A DNA stretch of 64,000 bases, taken from positions 310,001-374,000 of the forward strand of contig NZ_KQ758600.1 of assembly GCF_001457025.1 (NCBI RefSeq), read 5' to 3'. The DNA is from Pseudarthrobacter enclensis (GTDB lineage: Bacteria > Actinomycetota > Actinomycetes > Actinomycetales > Micrococcaceae). The translations under genes and the position numbers were made by a program. Of this stretch, positions 56,715 to 64,000 are shown piece by piece. Within the stretch, counting starts at the first letter, position 1. Each line of letters starts with the position of its first letter. The notes beneath the pieces are model-generated. The model saw nothing but the letters and a program-made list of their open reading frames with translations, ran no database searches and was not told the origin of the DNA.

Positions 56715-58841
56715 TTAGGCGTTCAGGCCTGCGAGGGAGTCCTTGGCAGCGGCGGTGACTGCTTCCGCCGTGATGCCGAACTCCTGGAAGAGGCGCTTGT
56801 AGTCGGCTGAGGCGCCGTAGTGTTCGAGGCTGATGGAACGGCCGGCGTCGCCGACGAATTCCTTCCAGCCGAGGGCCAGGCCGGCCTCGACGGAGACGCG
56901 GGCCTTGACTGCGGCGGGCAGCACGGACTCGCGGTAGGCGGCGTCCTGCTTGTTGAACCACTCGACGCACGGCATGGAGACGACGCGGGCGGCGATGCCT
57001 TCGGCCTGCAGGGCTTCGCGGGCCTGGACGGCCAGCTGCACCTCGGAGCCGGTGGCGATCAGGATGACGTCGGCCGGTGCGGTGGCGCCGTCCTTGGAGG
57101 CTTCGGCGAGGACGTAGCCGCCCTTGGCGGTGCCGGCTGCGGAACCGAACGTGTCGCCGTCGGCTGCTCCTTCGCCGCGTTCCCAGGTGGGGATGTTCTG
57201 GCGGGTCAGGACGATGCCGGCCGGGTTGGAGTGGTTCTCCAGCATGGTCCTCCAGGCGACGGCGACCTCGTTGGGGTCACCGGGGCGGACGACGTCCAGG
57301 CCTACGATGGCGCGCAGCGATGCGAGCTGTTCCACCGGCTGGTGGGTGGGGCCGTCTTCGCCGAGGCCGATGGAGTCGTGCGTCCAGACGTACAGGGACG
57401 GGACACCCATCAGGGCGCCGAGGCGGATGGCCGGGCGCTGGTAGTCGGAGAAGATCAGGAACGTGCCGGAGAATGCGCGGGTGTTGCCGTGCAGGCTGAT
57501 GCCGTTCACGATCGAGGCGGCGGCGTGCTCGCGGATGCCGAAGTGCAGGACGCGGCCGTACGGGTTGCCGGACCAGGCGTCGGTCTGCTTGGACGCGGGA
57601 ACGAACGACGGCGAGCCTTCGATGGTGGTGTTGTTCGATTCCGCGAGGTCGGCGGAGCCGCCCCAGAGTTCGGGCAGGACCGGGCCGAGGGCGTTCAGGA
57701 CCTTGCCCGACGCGGCGCGGGTGGACACGTCCTTGCCGGCCGGGAAGACGGGCAGCGCGGCGTCCACGCCTTCAGGGAGTTCCTTGGCCTCGATGCGCTG
57801 CAGTAGGGCCGCGCCTTCCGGGTTGGCGGCCTGCCAGGCGTTGAAGGACTCTTCCCATTCCTTGCGGGCTGCTGCGCCGCGGTCCACGACGGAGCGTGCG
57901 TGGGCGAGGACTTCGTCGTCGACCTGGAAGGACTTGGCGGGGTCGAAGCCCAGCACCTCTTTCAGGGCTGCGACCTCTTCGGCGCCCAGGGCGGAGCCGT
58001 GGATCTTGCCGGTGTTCTGCTTTTTCGGTGCCGGGTAGCCGATGATGGTGCGCAGCGAAATGATGGACGGCTTGGAGGTCTCGGCCTTGGCGGCGCGCAG
58101 GGCGGAGTAGAGCTCCTGCACGTCTTCCTTGTAGTCGCCGGTCTTGGTCCAGTCCACCCGCTGGGTGTGCCAGCCGTACGCTTCGTAGCGCTTCAGGACA
58201 TCCTCGGTGAAGGCGATGTCGGTGTCATCCTCGATGGAGATGTGGTTCTCGTCGTAGATGACCACGAGGTTGCCGAGCTCCTGGTGGCCGGCCAGCGAGG
58301 AAGCCTCGGAGGTGACGCCTTCCTGCAGGTCGCCGTCGGAGGCGATGACCCAGATGGTGTGGTCGAACGGGCTGGTGCCCGGTGCGGCATCGGCGTCGAA
58401 CAGGCCGCGCTGGCGGCGCTGGGAGTAGGCGAAGCCAACCGAGGACGCCAGGCCCTGGCCCAGCGGGCCGGTGGTGATCTCCACACCGGCGGTGTGCTTG
58501 TACTCGGGGTGGCCCGGGGTCAGCGAACCCCAGGTCCGCAGCGCCTCGAGATCCTTCAGCTCCAGCCCGTACCCGTTGAGGAACAGCTGGATGTACAGGG
58601 TCAGCGAGGTGTGGCCGGGGGACAGGATGAACCGGTCACGGCCCAGCCACTGCGGATCCCGCGGGTCGTGGCGCATCAGCTTCTGGAACAGCAGGTACGC
58701 GGCCGGCGCCAGGCTCATCGCCGTACCGGGGTGTCCGTTGCCCACCTTCTCCACGGCATCCGCGGCCAGCACGCGAATGGTATCCACCGCACGCTCGTCC
58801 AGGTTCGTCCAGGACAGTTCTTGCTCTTCCAAATGTGGCAC
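56715..58841 (-). CDS. tkt: Transketolase
   Basis: 708 aa from GTG 58841 ([20 protein letters not shown]), preceded by GAGAGGGG. Thiamine diphosphate site [39 protein letters not shown] near 160-200, [13 protein letters not shown] near 37, pyrimidine-binding domain with [14 protein letters not shown] near 420 and [24 protein letters not shown] near 475. First gene of the tkt-tal-pgi-zwf-opcA-pgl operon. An open 50-codon extension upstream is not transketolase-like. Confidence 0.97.
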   Translation of the reverse strand: MPHLEEQELSWTNLDERAVDTIRVLAADAVEKVGNGHPGTAMSLAPAAYLLFQKLMRHDPRDPQWLGRDRFILSPGHTSLTLYIQLFLNGYGLELKDLEALRTWGSLTPGHPEYKHTAGVEITTGPLGQGLASSVGFAYSQRRQRGLFDADAAPGTSPFDHTIWVIASDGDLQEGVTSEASSLAGHQELGNLVVIYDENHISIEDDTDIAFTEDVLKRYEAYGWHTQRVDWTKTGDYKEDVQELYSALRAAKAETSKPSIISLRTIIGYPAPKKQNTGKIHGSALGAEEVAALKEVLGFDPAKSFQVDDEVLAHARSVVDRGAAARKEWEESFNAWQAANPEGAALLQRIEAKELPEGVDAALPVFPAGKDVSTRAASGKVLNALGPVLPELWGGSADLAESNNTTIEGSPSFVPASKQTDAWSGNPYGRVLHFGIREHAAASIVNGISLHGNTRAFSGTFLIFSDYQRPAIRLGALMGVPSLYVWTHDSIGLGEDGPTHQPVEQLASLRAIVGLDVVRPGDPNEVAVAWRTMLENHSNPAGIVLTRQNIPTWERGEGAADGDTFGSAAGTAKGGYVLAEASKDGATAPADVILIATGSEVQLAVQAREALQAEGIAARVVSMPCVEWFNKQDAAYRESVLPAAVKARVSVEAGLALGWKEFVGDAGRSISLEHYGASADYKRLFQEFGITAEAVTAAAKDSLAGLNA

Positions 58842-59270
58842 GAAAACCGGGCCCCTCTCTTTGCTGACGGCGCACGGCACACCCGGTCCGGTTGTAGGCA
58901 CGGAATTGGGCGCCCGCTGCGGTGTGTACCAGTCGCCGTCGAATGTTGGTCTCTCGCTCAGCCGCGAGCCGCGTGGGAATGCGTTTTCCACCGCTTTCTT
59001 GCTGCGTGCTGATCTGGTGACAGCTTAGCTCCATTCCATCGGCCGGGAGGCCGGAATCTCACGTTGTGGACGCAATTTCCCCTTTTGTGAATCAGCCTGA
59101 AGTGAGGATGAGTTAATCTGCTCGAATCGGCCTGCGAGCGATCAAGTGCGCATATCAGCGGGCCTTTGGGCGGGCGCCGGCACGGTATGATATTCGGAGG
59201 CCAATGCCGGGCGCGGACCTATTTAGCCGCCCGCAGCTGCAATGCCAGATACAACTGCCACACAGAACGG
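58842..59270. other. Divergent promoter region between tkt and ctaB (429 bp, no gene)
   Basis: No protein gene is supported here. For tkt (minus strand) TAAGCT at 59027-59022 is a candidate -10 box, giving a leader of about 175 nt. For ctaB (plus strand) TATGAT at 59186-59191 is a good -10 box, giving a leader of about 70 nt; neither has a clear -35 box. The middle stretch 59060-59130 is relatively AT-rich. No known riboswitch was recognised in either leader. Confidence 0.45.
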
Positions 59271-60230
59271 GTGACTGCCACCGTGAGCACAACAGATACG
59301 CCGCTGAACGCTTCCCGGGCCACCCGCCCCGGGATTGCCCGTAAGGCGAAGGCGTATCTCGCCCTCACCAAGCCCCGCGTCATCGAACTGCTGCTGGTCA
59401 GCACGCTGCCCACCATGATCTATGCGGAACGGGGCTTCCCGTCGATTGGCCTGATCCTGGCCACGCTGGTGGGCGGTGCTTTCGCGGCCGGCAGCGCCGG
59501 TGCCTTCAACTGCTACATCGACCGCGACATCGACAAGCTGATGCACCGTACGGAGAACCGGCCCCTGGTTACCGGCGAAGTCACGCCGCGCGAGGCCCTG
59601 GTGTTCTCATGGCTCCTGGGGGCCGCCGCCATCGCCATTCTCTGGTTCGGCGCCAACCCGCTCTCCGCCTGGCTTGGCCTGGGTGCCATTTTCTTCTACG
59701 TGGTCATCTACACGATCATCCTCAAGCGACGCACGGCCCAGAACATCGTGTGGGGAGGGGCTGCCGGCTGCTTCCCGGTGCTGATTGCCTGGGCAGCCGT
59801 CACCAATTCGGTGGAATGGCCCGCACTGATCCTCTTCATGGTGATCTTCCTGTGGACGCCGCCGCACTACTGGCCGCTGTCCATGCGCTACGGCGAGGAC
59901 TACCGCAACGCCAAGGTCCCGATGCTCGGTGCCATTGCGGGGGCCAAGGTGGTCTCCGTCCAAGTGGTGCTGTACGCCTGGGCCATGGTGGCATGCTCCC
60001 TGCTCATGGTTCCCGCCGGCGGCGCCGGCTGGGTATACACCGTCACCGCTGTACTGGCGGGAGCGTGGTTCCTGTACGAATCGCACGCGCTGTACAACCG
60101 CGCGCAGCGTGAGGACATCCCGGACAAGCGGGCCATGAAGGTGTTCCACGGCTCCATCAGCTACCTCACCCTGCTGTTCATTGCCTTGGCGGTTGACCCC
60201 TTCGTGGGGCCGGCGGTCATCGGAGGCTAG
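59271..60230 (+). CDS. ctaB: Protoheme IX farnesyltransferase (haem O synthase)
   Basis: 319 aa, about eight membrane segments. First Asp-rich motif [27 protein letters not shown] near 80-106 (binds farnesyl diphosphate with Mg2+), second motif [13 protein letters not shown] near 207, and [17 protein letters not shown]. UbiA-family enzyme that adds a farnesyl group to haem B. GTG 59271 is used; GTG 59283 is an alternative. With ctaA at the window end it makes haem A for cytochrome oxidase. Single-gene unit. Confidence 0.95.
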   Translation: MTATVSTTDTPLNASRATRPGIARKAKAYLALTKPRVIELLLVSTLPTMIYAERGFPSIGLILATLVGGAFAAGSAGAFNCYIDRDIDKLMHRTENRPLVTGEVTPREALVFSWLLGAAAIAILWFGANPLSAWLGLGAIFFYVVIYTIILKRRTAQNIVWGGAAGCFPVLIAWAAVTNSVEWPALILFMVIFLWTPPHYWPLSMRYGEDYRNAKVPMLGAIAGAKVVSVQVVLYAWAMVACSLLMVPAGGAGWVYTVTAVLAGAWFLYESHALYNRAQREDIPDKRAMKVFHGSISYLTLLFIALAVDPFVGPAVIGG

Positions 60231-60246
60231 GCTCCGCACCGTTTCT

Positions 60247-60278
60247 CAGGAAGGCCCGGACATCTCCGGGCCTTCCTG
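60247..60278 (+). terminator. Terminator of ctaB
   Basis: Perfect 14-bp stem, arms 60247-60260 and 60265-60278, loop CATC, then CATTTAG; 16 bp after the ctaB stop. Confidence 0.85.
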
Positions 60279-60383
60279 CATTTAGAAGACATCATTTGAC
60301 GGGCGTCCTCTGCGGGCGCTGAAGCGTACACCCCGGCTCCGGCGTATGCCCGCGCCCCCGTTGTTCCGGCGCTGTGCATGCAG

Positions 60384-60431
60384 TGACAAGTTTTGTCATA
60401 TCCGTCACTTTGAGTGTCATTACGCGTGACG
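60384..60431. promoter_or_regulatory. Cluster of TGACA/TGTCA repeats before the SulP gene
   Basis: TGACAA-GTT-TTGTCA at 60384-60398 is a perfect inverted repeat. CGTCAC (60403-60408) and GTGACG (60426-60431) form a second one, with a TGTCA (60415-60419) inside it. Such arrays often bind a dimeric regulator. They end 47 bp before the SulP start, over its likely promoter. Confidence 0.5.
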
Positions 60432-60478
60432 GACTGCTTACGGTGGAGTGGATCCTTCCCGAAAGCAAAGGAAATCCC

Positions 60479-62776
60479 ATGACGCCTGGCCCCTCCACCT
60501 CTGCCGCCTCCAACCACAGCCCGCCCGGCGCCGCGCGGAAAGGATCCAGCCGGTTCCTTTCCAACCTCGGCGCCGACGTCCCTGCCTCCCTGGTGGTCTT
60601 CCTGGTCGCGCTCCCGCTGTCCATCGGAATTGCCGCCGCGTCCGGAGCCCCGATCATGGCAGGGCTCATCGCTGCAGCCGTAGGCGGCATAGTCGCCGGC
60701 AGCCTCGGGGGCGCGGCACTGCAGGTCAGCGGGCCGGCAGCGGGCCTGACCGTGATCGTGGCCGGCCTCGTCCAGGAGTTCGGCTGGCAGGCGACCTGCG
60801 CCATCACGGCCGCTGCCGGCGTCGTGCAGCTCCTGCTGGGCATCAGCCGGGTGGGCCGGGCGGCGCTGGCCGTCTCACCCGTCGTCGTCAAAGCCATGCT
60901 TGCCGGCATCGGCGTCACCATCATGGTGCAGCAGATCCATGTACTGCTCGGATCAGGCCCTGCGGGATCGGCCGTCGAGAACCTGGCCAACCTGCCCGCC
61001 TCCATCACCAACATCGAGCTGCATGCGGCACTGCTGGGCCTGACGGTGGTGGCCATCCTGCTCGCCTGGAAGCACCTGCCCGCGGCAGTCCGCAAAGTAC
61101 CCGGCCCGCTGGCCGCTGTAGCCCTCGTCACGGCCATCTCCGTTCCGTTCGCACCGGGCGTCGAGCGGATCTCCTTCTCGGGTTCCATCCTGGATGCCGT
61201 CGCCCTGCCCGAGCTGCCGGACGGCAACTGGCGTGCCGTGGCCTTCGCCATCCTCTCCATGGCGCTCATCGCCAGCATCGAATCGCTCCTGTCTGCCGTG
61301 GCCGTGGACAAGATGCACTCCGGTCCCCGCACCAACCTGAACCGCGAACTGATGGGGCAGGGCACCGCCAACATTGTCTCCGGAGCGCTCGGCGGCCTCC
61401 CCGTCACCGGCGTGATCGTCCGCAGTGCCACGAACGTGGAGGCCGGAGCCGCCTCCCGGACCTCGGCCATCCTGCACGGCATCTGGGTCCTCGCCTTTTC
61501 CGCCTTCTTTGCAGGCCTGATCCAGCTCATTCCGCTCTCCGTCCTGGCCGGTTTGCTGTTGATCATCGGTGGAAAGCTCATCAAGGTCGCCGACATCCGC
61601 ACCAGCAGGCGCACCGGAGACCTGCTGATCTACGTGGTGACCCTTCTCTGCGTTGTCTTCCTCAACCTGCTGGAAGGGGTCCTGATCGGGCTGGCGCTTG
61701 CCGCCGCCAGCGTCCTGTGGCGCGTGCTGCGCACGGCGATCCGCGTGCACGAGCCGGTCCCGGCGTCGTCATCGTGGCGCATCACCATTGCCGGATCGTG
61801 CAGTTTCTTCGCCCTCCCGCGGCTGAACCGGGTGCTGCACTCCGTGCCTGAAGGCAAGGACGTGGTGGTTGAACTCAACGCGGATTACGTGGACCACGCC
61901 TTCCGGGAGTCACTGGTGGCGTGGCGGGACCAGTACACGGCCACCGGCGGCTCGGTGGAGCTGGAAGAGTACGGGAATACGCTGTTCCGCGACGCTGAGC
62001 ACCGCGCTCCGCAGCGGCAGGAAGCCCGGGAACTGCCGCTCCCGCCGCGCACCTCCCGCAACGCCGGCGGGGCCACGGGGGAGGACGTTCGCCCAGGCCG
62101 ACTGCCCGGCGTGCTGGCCGGCATCAGCAAATACCACCGGCGCTTCGCGGACCAGGTCCGCCCCCTCGTGGAAGACCTTGCCGAACAGCAGAACCCGGAC
62201 ACCCTGTTCGTCGCGTGCGTCGACTCCAGGGTTAATCCCAACCTCATCACCAGCAGCGGCCCCGGTGACCTCCTGACCCTGCGCAACATCGGCAACGTGG
62301 TCTGCCACGACGGGCAGGACGCCTCAATCGACTCGGCGCTGTCCTTTGCCGTCAAAGCCCTGCAGGTGGACACCGTAGTGGTCTGCGGCCACTCCAACTG
62401 CGGCGCCATGAAGGCTGTCATCTGCGACGCCGAAGGTGCGGGCAACAAGGACCTGGGCAAGGGCTTCGACGCGTGGCTGGAACATGCCCGCCCCAGCTAC
62501 CTTGAACTGATGGCCGGCCACCCGGTGGCGGAAGCCGCCGCGGCCGCCGGATTTTCCCGGCTGGACCAGCTGGGCATGGTCAACGTGGCGGTTCAGCTTG
62601 CCAAGCTCGACCAGCACCCGGTGGTGGGGCCGGCACTGGCAGCCGGCAACGTCCAGGCCACGGGGCTGTTCTACGACATCACCACTGCCCGCGTTGTCCT
62701 GGTGGCGCGGGACGGGATCGAATTCCTGGACCCGGCACAGGCAGCGGTGAAAAAGGCCAACGTGGGAGCCCGCTGA
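60479..62776 (+). CDS. SulP transporter - STAS - beta-carbonic anhydrase fusion
   Basis: 765 aa from ATG 60479 (AAAGGAAA before it). Residues about 30-425 form the SulP membrane domain (ALPLSIGIAAASGAPIMAGLIAAAVGG, SGPAAGLTVIVAG, GALGGLPVTGVIVRSATNVEAG). About 430-510 is STAS-like. About 545-765 is a beta-carbonic anhydrase with zinc ligands in CVDSRVNP (Cys and Asp) and GHSNCGAM (His and Cys). Related fusions (Rv3273 of M. tuberculosis) exist. SulP members move sulfate or bicarbonate; the fused anhydrase favours bicarbonate transport. All catalytic ligands are present. Confidence 0.94.
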   Translation: MTPGPSTSAASNHSPPGAARKGSSRFLSNLGADVPASLVVFLVALPLSIGIAAASGAPIMAGLIAAAVGGIVAGSLGGAALQVSGPAAGLTVIVAGLVQEFGWQATCAITAAAGVVQLLLGISRVGRAALAVSPVVVKAMLAGIGVTIMVQQIHVLLGSGPAGSAVENLANLPASITNIELHAALLGLTVVAILLAWKHLPAAVRKVPGPLAAVALVTAISVPFAPGVERISFSGSILDAVALPELPDGNWRAVAFAILSMALIASIESLLSAVAVDKMHSGPRTNLNRELMGQGTANIVSGALGGLPVTGVIVRSATNVEAGAASRTSAILHGIWVLAFSAFFAGLIQLIPLSVLAGLLLIIGGKLIKVADIRTSRRTGDLLIYVVTLLCVVFLNLLEGVLIGLALAAASVLWRVLRTAIRVHEPVPASSSWRITIAGSCSFFALPRLNRVLHSVPEGKDVVVELNADYVDHAFRESLVAWRDQYTATGGSVELEEYGNTLFRDAEHRAPQRQEARELPLPPRTSRNAGGATGEDVRPGRLPGVLAGISKYHRRFADQVRPLVEDLAEQQNPDTLFVACVDSRVNPNLITSSGPGDLLTLRNIGNVVCHDGQDASIDSALSFAVKALQVDTVVVCGHSNCGAMKAVICDAEGAGNKDLGKGFDAWLEHARPSYLELMAGHPVAEAAAAAGFSRLDQLGMVNVAVQLAKLDQHPVVGPALAAGNVQATGLFYDITTARVVLVARDGIEFLDPAQAAVKKANVGAR

Positions 62777-62795
62777 CGCCCGTCCCTGGCATGAG

Positions 62796-62831
62796 CAAGG
62801 CGCCCCGGTCCTGATGGATCGGGGCGCCTTG
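62796..62831. terminator. Shared terminator between SulP-CA and ctaA
   Basis: CAAGGCGCCCCG (62796-62807) and CGGGGCGCCTTG (62820-62831) form a perfect 12-bp stem with a 12-nt loop. It lies between convergent genes and can act in both directions. Confidence 0.7.
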
Positions 62832-62880
62832 GTGCGCGGCGGGCCGCGCAGACTGTCAGTGCAGCTGCTGCTTACTCCGC

Positions 62881-63825
62881 TCACTTCACGGGACTGGACT
62901 TCGCCAGGTCCCAGGCGTTGGTGGCAGTGCCCATCAGGAGCGCCGCGCCCAGCATGTGCGCCGCCACCAGCGGGGCCGGAATGCCGTTGTAGTACTGGGT
63001 GAAGCCGATGACTGCCTGCAGGACGGTGACCGCCAGGAGGGCAAAAACTGCTGTGCGGAACGGGCCGGGAATGCGCCGCATCAGCACCAGGGCCAGCGCC
63101 ACCAGCGTGCCCGCTGTCACCAGGTAGGCGGGCACGGCATGGATGTGGGAAAACAGGTCCCAGTCGAGGCCGTTCCGGGGGGCATCGGCGTCGCCGGCGT
63201 GGGGGCCGGCGCCGGTGACCACCACACCGAGCATCACGGCCAGGGCGGAAAAAACCGCGACGGCGGACGTCACCGGGCGCAGGGCTCCGGGCAGCGGGTG
63301 CAGCGCGGCAGTGCGGAACCGTCCGGTCCGCCCAAAGGCCCGGTTGACCAGCAGCGTGGCAAAGACAACCAGGGCCATGGACACGAGGAAGTGCAGGCCC
63401 ACCACCCAAGGATTCAGGCCGGTGAGGACGGTGACGCCGCCGATCACCGCCTGGGTCGGGATGCTGGCCAGGAGGCCGAGGGCCAGGAGGAACAGGTCGC
63501 GGCGTTCCTTGCGGAGGTTCCACAGGTACACCAGCATGAGGGCGGCCACGGCGGCCAGGGCGAAGGTGAGGAGGCGGTTGCCGAACTCGATGAAGCCGTG
63601 GATGCCCATCTCCGGCGTGTTGACCAGCGAGGTGTCGGTGCAGCGGGGCCAGGTGGGGCAGCCAAGGCCCGAGGCCGTCAGGCGCACTGCCCCGCCGGTG
63701 ACCACCAGGAGTGTCTGGCCCACCAAGGAGGCTACCGCGAGGCGGCGGACGCGGGCGTCAACGGTGCGGGGCAGCCGCGCCGCCAGGCGGCCGGTGATCT
63801 GGGGGAGGCGCGAAGCCGTGCTCAC
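62881..63825 (-). CDS. ctaA: Haem A synthase (COX15/CtaA)
   Basis: 314 aa with eight membrane segments. Haem-binding His candidates: MGIHGFIEFGNRLLTF near 74-90, VVGLHFLVSMALV near 140, and, in the second half, FSHIHAVPAYLVT and VAAHMLGAALL. TASGLGCPTWPRCTDTSLV near 50-68 gives the Cys pair typical of actinobacterial CtaA. Oxidises the C8 methyl of haem O to the formyl group of haem A, after CtaB. It lies 7 bp downstream of an ABC-2 permease gene, so part of that operon. Confidence 0.95.
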   Translation of the reverse strand: MSTASRLPQITGRLAARLPRTVDARVRRLAVASLVGQTLLVVTGGAVRLTASGLGCPTWPRCTDTSLVNTPEMGIHGFIEFGNRLLTFALAAVAALMLVYLWNLRKERRDLFLLALGLLASIPTQAVIGGVTVLTGLNPWVVGLHFLVSMALVVFATLLVNRAFGRTGRFRTAALHPLPGALRPVTSAVAVFSALAVMLGVVVTGAGPHAGDADAPRNGLDWDLFSHIHAVPAYLVTAGTLVALALVLMRRIPGPFRTAVFALLAVTVLQAVIGFTQYYNGIPAPLVAAHMLGAALLMGTATNAWDLAKSSPVK

Positions 63826-63832
63826 GAGTTTC

Positions 63833-64000
63833 TCAATTCCACTTGAACCAACGGATGGCTGCTGCCCCGGCGATTGCCGTCCAGAGCACCAGGATGACGG
63901 CGGCGCCGCCGTTCAGGGCACCCCCAAGGAACGCGGTGCGCAGGGATTCGCCCAGCGCACCGGAAGGCAGGAAATGCACCACGGACTGCGCAGCGGCCGG
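63833..64000 (-). CDS. ABC-2 type transporter permease, C-terminal fragment
   Basis: Only the last 55 residues are in the window; the rest lies to the right. They include VVHFLPSGALGESLRTAFLGGALNGGAAVILVLWTAIAGAAAIRWFKWN, a final membrane segment with the aromatic basic end of ABC-2 permeases of the DrrB type. In other actinobacteria an ABC transporter of this kind sits just before ctaA. The family call is moderate because so little is seen; the frame and stop are clear. Confidence 0.7.
   Translation of the reverse strand, partial: PAAAQSVVHFLPSGALGESLRTAFLGGALNGGAAVILVLWTAIAGAAAIRWFKWN

Noticed and set aside
58842-58991. 50-codon N-terminal extension of transketolase
   Set aside because: Transketolases begin near LEEQELSW; the extension is not conserved in character and a good ribosome site precedes GTG 58841.

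Overview
This window is an ordinary chromosomal segment of a high-GC Gram-positive actinobacterium, most likely a member of the Micrococcaceae close to Arthrobacter/Pseudarthrobacter. The evidence is the base composition, GTG/TTG starts, actinobacterial marker genes (rbpA, whiA, opcA), actinobacterial fusions (CoaE-GrpB), the rapZ-yvcK-whiA and gap-pgk-tpiA-secG blocks, and the gene order tkt-tal-pgi-zwf-opcA-pgl. I see no rRNA, tRNA, CRISPR array, insertion sequence, prophage or plasmid function. The genus is an inference from gene order and protein similarity remembered, not from a search.

Layout. 1-5.9 kb: the end of an HrpB-type helicase, a 54-aa protein, an alpha/beta hydrolase, a stand-alone LigD polymerase domain, a YciO/Sua5 protein and a large APC permease. 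6.1-8.6 kb: a shortened KdpD-like kinase and KdpE-like regulator, divergent from the permease, with an 11-bp-phased direct repeat between them. 8.7-13.3 kb: small enzymes, a membrane protein of unknown role, a HAD protein, a PiT phosphate transporter with a basic tail plus a small membrane partner, a RibD/DHFR-like reductase and a hotdog thioesterase. 13.3-25.3 kb: polA, an Eis-like acetyltransferase, rpsA, an acetyltransferase with an IMPACT/YigZ protein, coaE-grpB, uvrB, and terC behind a probable Mn2+ riboswitch. 25.5-36.1 kb: an MFS exporter, a proline iminopeptidase, an acetyltransferase, a Ski2-like helicase, tam, and a heterodimeric ABC exporter with its GntR regulator. 36.2-45.7 kb: uvrA, a HAD phosphatase with a PlsC acyltransferase, uvrC, rapZ-yvcK-whiA. 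45.8-50.7 kb: sodA, gap-pgk-tpiA-secG, rbpA. 50.6-58.8 kb (minus strand): the pentose phosphate operon. 59-64 kb: ctaB (haem O synthase), a SulP-STAS-carbonic anhydrase fusion, ctaA (haem A synthase) and the end of an ABC-2 permease.

How it works together. Central carbon metabolism dominates the right half: lower glycolysis and the whole pentose phosphate route converge on rbpA/pgl, whose coding ends overlap by 48 bp. All three subunits of the UvrABC excinuclease lie within about 21 kb but in separate units, with polA also nearby. The haem A pathway (ctaB, ctaA) flanks a bicarbonate/sulfate-type transporter fused to carbonic anhydrase.

The most general signal I found is regulatory. At least thirteen genes have a TANNNT hexamer ending exactly 6 or 7 nt before the start codon and no good Shine-Dalgarno sequence, so they are probably read as leaderless mRNAs. 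This fixes many start codons. I did not find a convincing new multi-gene system. The best leads are the kdpFABC-less Kdp-like sensor pair facing an APC permease, the GntR/ABC exporter with a clear inverted repeat, the SulP-CA fusion behind TGACA repeats, and the 13-bp inverted repeat before the HAD-PlsC pair.
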